In this document: positions 58,654 through 64,000 of the stretch, in pieces | Layout of the letters: each line of letters starts with the position of its first letter | Position numbering within the stretch: position 1 is the first letter of the stretch | Origin: Brevundimonas goettingensis | GTDB taxonomy: Bacteria; Pseudomonadota; Alphaproteobacteria; Caulobacterales; Caulobacteraceae | NCBI RefSeq assembly: GCF_017487405.1 | Contig: NZ_CP062222.1 | Span: 62,001-126,000 of the forward strand | Length of the DNA stretch: 64,000 bases | Reading direction: 5' to 3' | The notes under the pieces: generated by a model | Databases searched by the model: none | Seen by the model: the letters and a program-made list of their open reading frames with translations, nothing else | Told to the model about the DNA's origin: nothing | Made by a program: the position numbers and the translations under genes

Positions 58654-60039
58654 ATGACCGACACCTCTTCCTCGCGCCGTCGCCGGCGATCCAGCACCAG
58701 CTTCGCGCCGGCGTCGACGTCGTCCGGGGGAGGCGCGGGCGGGGCGGTCGAGTGGCGGGTCTGGCTGGCCCTGGCCGGGGCTCCGGCGCTGCTGTACGGC
58801 GCGCACCTGGTGTTCGGAGCGAACCAGCCGCTGGCGGCCCTGATCCTTTCGACGCTTCTGGCCGTCAGCCTGTGCGTCGCCCTGGGCTTTCCGGCGGTCC
58901 GGCGCGGCCTGCACGACATCTCGCCCCTGACGCCGCCCGCCGTCCTGTTCGGTCTGACGGTCGCCGTCGCCCTGTGGAGCCTGACGGCTTTCGCGCCCGG
59001 CGGCCCCCACCCGATCTGGGCCTGGGCCGGGGCGCCGGGCGGCTCGATCACGGTCAACCGGCCGGCGACCCTGATCGAGATCGGCAAGCTTCTGGGCCTG
59101 GCCTGTATCTTCATGGTCGGCGCCCTGCAGTCCGCGCGTCAGAGCTGGGCCCGTTCGACCCTGCGCGTGGTCCTTGTGCTGGGCGCGATCTACGGCCTGA
59201 TCTCCCTGGCGATCTTCGGGTCCGGCTCCCAGATGGTGGCGCAGCATGGCCGGCTTTCGGGCGGATTCCTGAGCGCCAACAGCGCCGCGACAGTCTTCGG
59301 CATGCTGACCGTGATCGGTCTGGCCAGCCTGTTGCGCGACTGGCGCCAGACCCGGGGCCTGGACCCGGCCAGCATGCTCGGCCGCGTCGCCATTCCCCTG
59401 GCCTGCGTGCTGATGTCCACGACCTGTCTGCTGCTGACCGCATCCCGGATGGGCGTCGTAGCCACCCTGACCGGGGCGGTCGTGCTGATGTTGTGGGAGC
59501 TTCTCGACGGCAAGACCGGTCGGTTGCCGTTGCTCATCGGCGGCGGCGTTCTGCTGGTCGTCGCCGTCGTCCTGGGGCTGGGCGGCAATGACCTTCTGTG
59601 GAGCCGGGTCGGGGACATCGGTGTCGACAAGCTGACGCGCGCGGACATCCTGTCGTCGCACTGGCAGGCCTTCCTGGACTCGCCTCTGTTCGGCTACGGC
59701 CTCGGCTCGTTCTCCGACGTGAACAGCCAGATCATGACGGACCAGAATTTCGAGGTCCTGTGGCCGGTTCGGGCCGCGCACAATGTCTATCTGCAGTGGC
59801 TGGAAGAGGCGGGCATCGTGGGCGCGGCTCCGATGTTCCTGCTGATCGCGACGGTGACCGGCGTGGCCGTCTGGCGGACGTTCACCCTTCGCAAGGGTCA
59901 GACCCTGCTGCGCGGGTTGATCGCGGCCAGTGTGGTGATCCTGGTTCACGGCACCGTCGACTTCGCCCTGCAGGTGCCGTCGATCGCCGCCTTCTGGGCG
60001 TTCCTGCTGGGCTGTCAGTTCAGTTTCGGACGCCGCTGA
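58654..60039 (+). CDS. O-antigen polymerase/ligase family membrane protein (Wzy-like)
   Basis: A 461-residue membrane protein with 11-12 helices and the Wzy_C-type core: ALIYGLISLAIFGSGSQ-like region, GGFLSANSAATVFGMLTVIGL, LLLTASRMGVVATLTGAVVLML, and the long loop SHWQAFLDSPLFGYGLGSFSDV with RAAHNVYLQWLEEAGIVGA. The Arg and His in these loops are the usual polymerase/ligase residues. It should join polysaccharide repeat units in the periplasm. Follows the BY-kinase by 28 bases in one operon. Confidence 0.9.
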   Translation: MTDTSSSRRRRRSSTSFAPASTSSGGGAGGAVEWRVWLALAGAPALLYGAHLVFGANQPLAALILSTLLAVSLCVALGFPAVRRGLHDISPLTPPAVLFGLTVAVALWSLTAFAPGGPHPIWAWAGAPGGSITVNRPATLIEIGKLLGLACIFMVGALQSARQSWARSTLRVVLVLGAIYGLISLAIFGSGSQMVAQHGRLSGGFLSANSAATVFGMLTVIGLASLLRDWRQTRGLDPASMLGRVAIPLACVLMSTTCLLLTASRMGVVATLTGAVVLMLWELLDGKTGRLPLLIGGGVLLVVAVVLGLGGNDLLWSRVGDIGVDKLTRADILSSHWQAFLDSPLFGYGLGSFSDVNSQIMTDQNFEVLWPVRAAHNVYLQWLEEAGIVGAAPMFLLIATVTGVAVWRTFTLRKGQTLLRGLIAASVVILVHGTVDFALQVPSIAAFWAFLLGCQFSFGRR

Positions 60040-60227
60040 GGCCCGGCCGCGTCGACGAGCGGGTCAGCGTCCCAAGATAGGGACGCGCTGCGGGCGCCGG
60101 GAAACGCCACGATAAGACAATCGGCTACAAGAAAGGTCGCGGCTGTTGGGCCGGGTCCGGCGTTGCCGATCCGGCGCGACGGTCCAAGGCGGCGGGGCGC
60201 ATTTTCCGTCCGGTCGCGCGATCGCCG

Positions 60228-60250
60228 TTCGATGAGGTCAACTCATCGAA
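60228..60250. promoter_or_regulatory. Perfect 9-base inverted repeat upstream of rfbC
   Basis: TTCGATGAG-GTCAA-CTCATCGAA has perfect nine-base arms and a five-base spacer. It ends 14 bases before the sigma-54-like element. It could be an operator or an RNA hairpin ending the upstream polysaccharide operon (no T-run). Confidence 0.5.
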
Positions 60251-60264
60251 ACGAAACAGGTTTC

Positions 60265-60279
60265 TGGCACGAACCTTGA
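60265..60279 (+). promoter_or_regulatory. Candidate sigma-54 (-24/-12) promoter before rfbCBDA
   Basis: TGGCACGAACCTTGA matches the sigma-54 consensus TGGCACG-N4-TTGC at every fixed base except the last (A instead of C). Spacing is right. Transcription would start near 60291, about 100 bases before rfbC. The altered -12 base makes it uncertain. Confidence 0.38.
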
Positions 60280-60393
60280 ATGTCCCGGGGGAAAAGGCGG
60301 GATCACGATCAAATCATGCTGCGACGCAACATATGGCTCGCGCTCTTCGCGAGACGCTGTTACGGATTGTAAAATGCTGCAGGGCATCGGGGG

Positions 60394-61002
60394 TTGAAAT
60401 TGGCTGAGGTAAAGGGTGGATCCGCCGATGAGGCAGGTCCGGTCATATTGATGCGACCGCGCCGGTTCGGAGACGACCGGGGCTGGTTCATGGAAACCTA
60501 TTCCGAGGCCGCCGCCGCGGCCGCCGGGATCACGGACCGTTTCGTTCAGGACAACCAGTCGTTTTCCGCCTTCGAAGGCACGATCCGCGGCATCCATTTC
60601 CAGAAGGGGCCGCACGCCCAGGCCAAACTGGTCCGCTGCGTGCGCGGCGCCATCCTCGATTATGCCGTCGATCTGCGTCGCGGATCGCCGACCTACGGCC
60701 AGCACGTCGCGGCGAAGCTGACGGCCGAGGGCGGCGAACAGCTCTATGTGCCGGTCGGCTTCGGCCACGCCTTCGTCACCCTGGGGCCGGACGTGGAGGT
60801 CGCCTACAAGGTGACCGACGTCTATGCGCCCGACTGCGACGGCGGCATCCTGTGGTCGTGCCCGACCATCGGGATCGACTGGCCGCTGCCCGCTTCCGGC
60901 CCGACCCTGTCCGACAAGGACAAGTTTCTGCCGACCCTGGCCGAGTTCGACAGCCCGTTCGACTACGACGGCCGTCCGCTCACGCCCCTGCCCGTTCTCT
61001 GA
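60394..61002 (+). CDS. rfbC: dTDP-4-dehydrorhamnose 3,5-epimerase
   Basis: A 202-residue RmlC cupin. Motifs are [34 protein letters not shown] with the catalytic His, [23 protein letters not shown] with the Asp, [14 protein letters not shown] and a Tyr in [11 protein letters not shown]. It converts dTDP-4-keto-6-deoxyglucose to the rhamno form, third step... in order after RmlA and RmlB. TTG start, at 60394 or at 60400 (the latter is better spaced from GGGGG). It opens the rfbCBDA operon; rfbB follows after 11 bases. Confidence 0.93.
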   Translation: MKLAEVKGGSADEAGPVILMRPRRFGDDRGWFMETYSEAAAAAAGITDRFVQDNQSFSAFEGTIRGIHFQKGPHAQAKLVRCVRGAILDYAVDLRRGSPTYGQHVAAKLTAEGGEQLYVPVGFGHAFVTLGPDVEVAYKVTDVYAPDCDGGILWSCPTIGIDWPLPASGPTLSDKDKFLPTLAEFDSPFDYDGRPLTPLPVL

Positions 61003-61013
61003 GGAAAGCCGAC

Positions 61014-62072
61014 ATGCGTATTCTGGTCACCGGCGGCGCCGGCTTCATCGGGTCAGCCCTGGTCCGTCGCCTGATCGAACACACCGACCACGAGGTCCTG
61101 GTGTTCGACAAACTGACCTATGCCGGCGTGCTCAGCTCGCTGGAGCCGGTGGCGGCCAGCAACCGCTACAGCTTCGTCCAGGCCGACATCTGCGACGCCG
61201 AGGCGGTGTCGAAGGCTCTGTCCAGCTTCAAGCCCGACGTGGTCGCCCACCTGGCCGCCGAGAGCCACGTCGATCGTTCGATCGACGGCCCCGGGGCCTT
61301 CATCCAGACGAACATGGTCGGCACCTTCGTGATGCTGAACCAGACGCTGGGCTACTGGCGCGGCCTGCCCGAGGCGGAGAAGGCGGCGTTCCGCTTCCAC
61401 CATATCTCGACCGACGAGGTGTTCGGCTCACTGGGCGAGGACGGCTTCTTCACCGAGACGACGCCGTATGATCCGCGCTCGCCCTATTCGGCGTCCAAGG
61501 CCGGGTCCGACCACCTGGTCCGCGCCTGGGGTCACACCTATGGCCTGCCGGTTCTGGTGACCAACTGCTCGAACAACTACGGCCCCTATCATTTCCCCGA
61601 GAAGCTGATCCCGCTGATCATCATCCGTGCGCTGAACGGCGAGCCCCTGCCGGTCTATGGCGACGGCTCCAATGTGCGCGACTGGCTGTTCGTCGATGAT
61701 CACGCCCGCGCCCTGCAGGCGGTGTTCGAGACCGGCACGCCCGGCGAGACCTACAACGTCGGCGGCAATGCCGAGCGCAAGAACATCACGGTCGTGACCA
61801 CCATCTGCGGCATCCTCGACCGCCTGCGTCCGCGGGCGGACGGCAAGGCCTATGCCGACCAGATCACCTATGTTACCGATCGTCCGGGCCACGATCATCG
61901 CTACGCCATCGACGCCTCCAAGATCCGCTCGGATCTGGACTGGACCCCTTCGGTGACCTTCGAGCAGGGCATCGAAACGACGGTCGCCTGGTATCTGGAG
62001 AACCAGTCCTGGTGGCAGGACATTCTCGACGCCCGTTATTCGACCCAGCGTCTCGGCGTCGCAAATGGCTGA
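61014..62072 (+). CDS. rfbB: dTDP-glucose 4,6-dehydratase
   Basis: A 352-residue extended SDR. NAD loop [33 protein letters not shown], catalytic [12 protein letters not shown] and [15 protein letters not shown] (Tyr-Lys pair), with [20 protein letters not shown]. It makes dTDP-4-keto-6-deoxyglucose. The ATG at 61014 follows GAGGAAAG. Its end overlaps rfbD by eight bases, so translation is coupled. Confidence 0.96.
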   Translation: MRILVTGGAGFIGSALVRRLIEHTDHEVLVFDKLTYAGVLSSLEPVAASNRYSFVQADICDAEAVSKALSSFKPDVVAHLAAESHVDRSIDGPGAFIQTNMVGTFVMLNQTLGYWRGLPEAEKAAFRFHHISTDEVFGSLGEDGFFTETTPYDPRSPYSASKAGSDHLVRAWGHTYGLPVLVTNCSNNYGPYHFPEKLIPLIIIRALNGEPLPVYGDGSNVRDWLFVDDHARALQAVFETGTPGETYNVGGNAERKNITVVTTICGILDRLRPRADGKAYADQITYVTDRPGHDHRYAIDASKIRSDLDWTPSVTFEQGIETTVAWYLENQSWWQDILDARYSTQRLGVANG

Positions 62073-62967
62073 TCCGGTCCATATCCTGATCACCGGCGGG
62101 GCCGGTCAGGTGGGGCTGGAGCTGCTGGCCGCCGACTGGCCCGCCGATGTCGTGCTGCACGCCCCGACGCGGGCGGAACTGGACTTGGGCGACATCGTCT
62201 CGGTGCGCGCGGCCTTCGACGCAACCCCCTTCGCGGCGGTGATCAACTCCGGCGCCTATACGGCCGTGGACAAGGCCGAGACCGACGTCGCGGCCGCCTT
62301 CGCCGCCAACGCCATGGGCCCGGCCATCCTGGCCGAGGTCACGCGCGCGGCCGGGGTTCCGCTGATCCAGGTCTCGACGGACTATGTCTTCGACGGCTCC
62401 AAAGCCGGCGCCTATGTCGAGGGCGATCCCGTCGCCCCCCTGGGCGTCTACGGCGCCTCGAAACTGGCGGGTGAACTGGCGGTGCGGACAGGTAATCCGC
62501 GCTCGGTCGTGCTGCGCACCGCCTGGGTGCTCAGCGTCCACCGCGCCAACTTCCTCAAGACCATGCTGCGGTTGGCGGCGGACCGGCCGCAGATGCGGGT
62601 CGTCGGCGACCAGACCGGCTGTCCGACCTCGGCGCGCGACATCGCCGCGACCCTGAAGACCATCGCCCTGAGGATGATCGCCGACGCCGAAGCGCCGACC
62701 GGCGTCTATCATTTCGTCAACGCCGGCGAGACCACCTGGGCCGGCCTGGCTGGCGAGATCTACGCCCTGAGCGCGGCCGCGGGCGGTCCGTCCGCCACGG
62801 TGGAGGCCATCACCACCGCCGACTATCCGACGCCCGCCAGACGCCCCGGCAACTCCGTGCTGTCGACGGCCGCCCTGACCCGCGACTACGGCATCGCGCC
62901 TCGCCCCTGGCAGGCCGCGGTCGCCGAAATCGTCACCCAGCTCCACGCCGAAAGGACCGCCGCATGA
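62065..62967 (+). CDS. rfbD: dTDP-4-dehydrorhamnose reductase
   Basis: A 300-residue RmlD. Seen are [16 protein letters not shown] (NADPH loop), [48 protein letters not shown] (Tyr-Lys pair in VYGASK) and [21 protein letters not shown]. It makes dTDP-L-rhamnose in the last step. It overlaps rfbB by 8 bases and rfbA by 4. Confidence 0.95.
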   Translation: MADPVHILITGGAGQVGLELLAADWPADVVLHAPTRAELDLGDIVSVRAAFDATPFAAVINSGAYTAVDKAETDVAAAFAANAMGPAILAEVTRAAGVPLIQVSTDYVFDGSKAGAYVEGDPVAPLGVYGASKLAGELAVRTGNPRSVVLRTAWVLSVHRANFLKTMLRLAADRPQMRVVGDQTGCPTSARDIAATLKTIALRMIADAEAPTGVYHFVNAGETTWAGLAGEIYALSAAAGGPSATVEAITTADYPTPARRPGNSVLSTAALTRDYGIAPRPWQAAVAEIVTQLHAERTAA

Positions 62968-63845
62968 AGGGTATCATCCTGGCCGGAGGATCCGGCACCC
63001 GCCTGCATCCGATGACCCTGGTCACGTCCAAGCAGCTGATGCCGATCTACGACAAGCCGATGATCTATTATCCGCTGTCGACCCTGATGCTGGCCGGCAT
63101 CCGCGAGGTGCTGATCATCTCCACCCCGCGCGACGTGCCCAGCTTCCAGGCCCTGCTCGGCGACGGATCGCAATGGGGGATGGAAATCCAGTACGCCGTC
63201 CAGCCCAGCCCGGACGGCCTGGCCCAGGCCTATATCATCGGCGCGGACTTCGTCGGCGACAGCCCTTCGGCCCTGATCCTGGGCGACAACATCTACTACG
63301 GTCACGGCATCACGGACCTGTTCACCTCGGCCATGAGCCGGCCGGACGGCGCCACGGTCTTCGCCTATCACGTCACCGATCCGGAGCGTTACGGCGTGGT
63401 CGAGTTCGACAAGACCATGCGCGCCCTGTCGATCGAGGAGAAGCCCGCCGAGCCCAAGTCGAACTGGGCGGTCACGGGCCTGTATTTCTACGACTCGGAC
63501 GTGGTCGAGATCGCCCGCGACCTGAAGCCTTCGGCCCGCGGCGAGCTGGAGATCACCGATGTGAACCGCATCTATCTGGAACGCGGCAAGCTGTCGGTCG
63601 AGATCATGGGCCGGGGCTACGCCTGGCTCGACACCGGCACGCCCGACAGCCTGATCGACGCGGCGGAGTTCGTGCGCACGCTCGAGAAGCGCCAGGGGTT
63701 CAAGATCGCGGCCCCGGAAGAGGTCGCGTTCAACAAGGGCTTCATCGACGCCAACCAGCTCGAGGCCCTGGCCGCCAAGCTCGGCAAGTCCACCTACGGC
63801 GCCTATCTGCGCGACAATGTCCTGGCCGCCGCGGGGGCGAAATAG
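62964..63845 (+). CDS. rfbA: Glucose-1-phosphate thymidylyltransferase
   Basis: A 293-residue RmlA. The nucleotide loop [41 protein letters not shown] is nearly canonical, with [12 protein letters not shown] (metal Asp), [17 protein letters not shown] and [13 protein letters not shown]. It makes dTDP-glucose from dTTP and glucose-1-phosphate, the latter supplied by Pgm (gene at 42-44 kb). ATGA overlap with rfbD; its stop shares a base with the next gene's GTG. Confidence 0.96.
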   Translation: MKGIILAGGSGTRLHPMTLVTSKQLMPIYDKPMIYYPLSTLMLAGIREVLIISTPRDVPSFQALLGDGSQWGMEIQYAVQPSPDGLAQAYIIGADFVGDSPSALILGDNIYYGHGITDLFTSAMSRPDGATVFAYHVTDPERYGVVEFDKTMRALSIEEKPAEPKSNWAVTGLYFYDSDVVEIARDLKPSARGELEITDVNRIYLERGKLSVEIMGRGYAWLDTGTPDSLIDAAEFVRTLEKRQGFKIAAPEEVAFNKGFIDANQLEALAAKLGKSTYGAYLRDNVLAAAGAK

Positions 63846-64000
63846 TGCCTGTGGGGCGATCACTCTACATCCTGGGCACGCGCGGCGTTCCGGCCGCTCA
63901 CGGCGGGTTCGAAACCTTCGCGCAGCGCTTCGCCTTGCACATGCGCGACAACGGCTGGGCTGTAACCGTTTACTGCCAGGCGGATACCGGACCGGCGGGG
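63845..64000 (+). CDS. Glycosyltransferase, DUF1972/rhamnosyltransferase type; cut by window edge
   Basis: The first 52 codons are visible: GTG start at 63845 sharing a base with the rfbA stop, then SLYILGTRGVPAAHGGFETF, AQRFALHMRDNGWAVTVYCQ. This GTRG-PA-HGGFETF opening is the donor-side loop of DUF1972 glycosyltransferases, which often add rhamnose or glucose in polysaccharide synthesis. Being next in the dTDP-rhamnose operon supports rhamnosyl transfer. The C-terminal sugar-nucleotide domain lies beyond the window. Confidence 0.88.
   Translation, partial: MPVGRSLYILGTRGVPAAHGGFETFAQRFALHMRDNGWAVTVYCQADTGPAG

Larger units (their letters stand above)
60040..60393 (+). other. 354-base gap before the rhamnose operon, with palindrome and sigma-54-like element
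   Basis: No gene is supported. It holds the 23-base palindrome at 60228 and a near-consensus -24/-12 element at 60265, listed separately. The A/T content rises after 60300, as in a promoter leader. Confidence 0.5.

Overview
The window is very GC-rich (roughly 67-70% by eye), densely packed and strongly protein-coding. It looks like the chromosome of a Caulobacterales alphaproteobacterium, most likely Brevundimonas or a close relative. Supporting signs are the protein sequences, frequent GTG/TTG starts, ATGA/GTGA stop-start overlaps, and a Wzx/Wzy-type exopolysaccharide locus with an alphaproteobacterial outer-membrane barrel and co-polymerase. I see no rRNA, tRNA, CRISPR array, prophage or insertion sequence. 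The species assignment is inference.

Layout. 1-14.8 kb is housekeeping and accessory: a cut-off membrane protein, a CBS protein, an ALDH7-type dehydrogenase, small enzymes, a pteridine-reductase-like SDR with folB (preceded by an unlisted 26-residue membrane peptide), small membrane proteins, a KefB/C-type K+/H+ antiporter and a vWA protein broken by a +1 insertion in a proline repeat. 14.9-24.9 kb is an iron region: a catecholate-type TonB receptor with piuC behind two palindromic Fur-like boxes, then a minus-strand set (TonB receptor, PepSY membrane protein, DUF2271, DUF4198, ApbE, flavodoxin-FNR reductase). I read that set as an NADPH-to-periplasm electron path that ends on a covalently bound FMN and reduces imported iron. 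24.9-29.9 kb holds a CBS-hybrid histidine kinase, a Mur ligase, a YecD-like protein and an LD-carboxypeptidase. 29.9-34.4 kb is a tightly coupled three-gene operon: an exported alpha/beta hydrolase, a membrane protein with a spermidine-synthase-like domain, and a PCMT-like methyltransferase that carries a Tat-like signal and lipobox.

35.0-45.3 kb is aspartate-family amino-acid metabolism: metZ/metB-like and metX-like genes run leftward behind a SAM-I riboswitch, while a threonine-rich leader peptide with a perfect terminator/antiterminator precedes a fused aspartokinase-homoserine dehydrogenase and thrB running rightward. thrC and pgm lie further on, with an AraC regulator. 45.4-50.5 kb contains a tandem retropepsin-like protease, gluQRS, a JmjC cupin, a 3-methyladenine glycosylase, a TRIC channel and an HNH endonuclease.

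50.5-64 kb is the envelope-polysaccharide locus: a lower-GC flippase-like protein, a phosphatase, a Wza-like export lipoprotein, a small Ala/Gly-rich exported protein, an outer-membrane barrel, a Wzc-like tyrosine kinase, a Wzy/ligase protein, the complete dTDP-L-rhamnose set rfbCBDA, and the start of a rhamnosyltransferase cut by the window edge.

The strongest candidates for under-described biology are the exported-methyltransferase operon, the flavinylated iron-reduction operon, and the threonine attenuator placed back-to-back with a SAM-I riboswitch. All functions come from reading motifs and context by eye; no database search was run.
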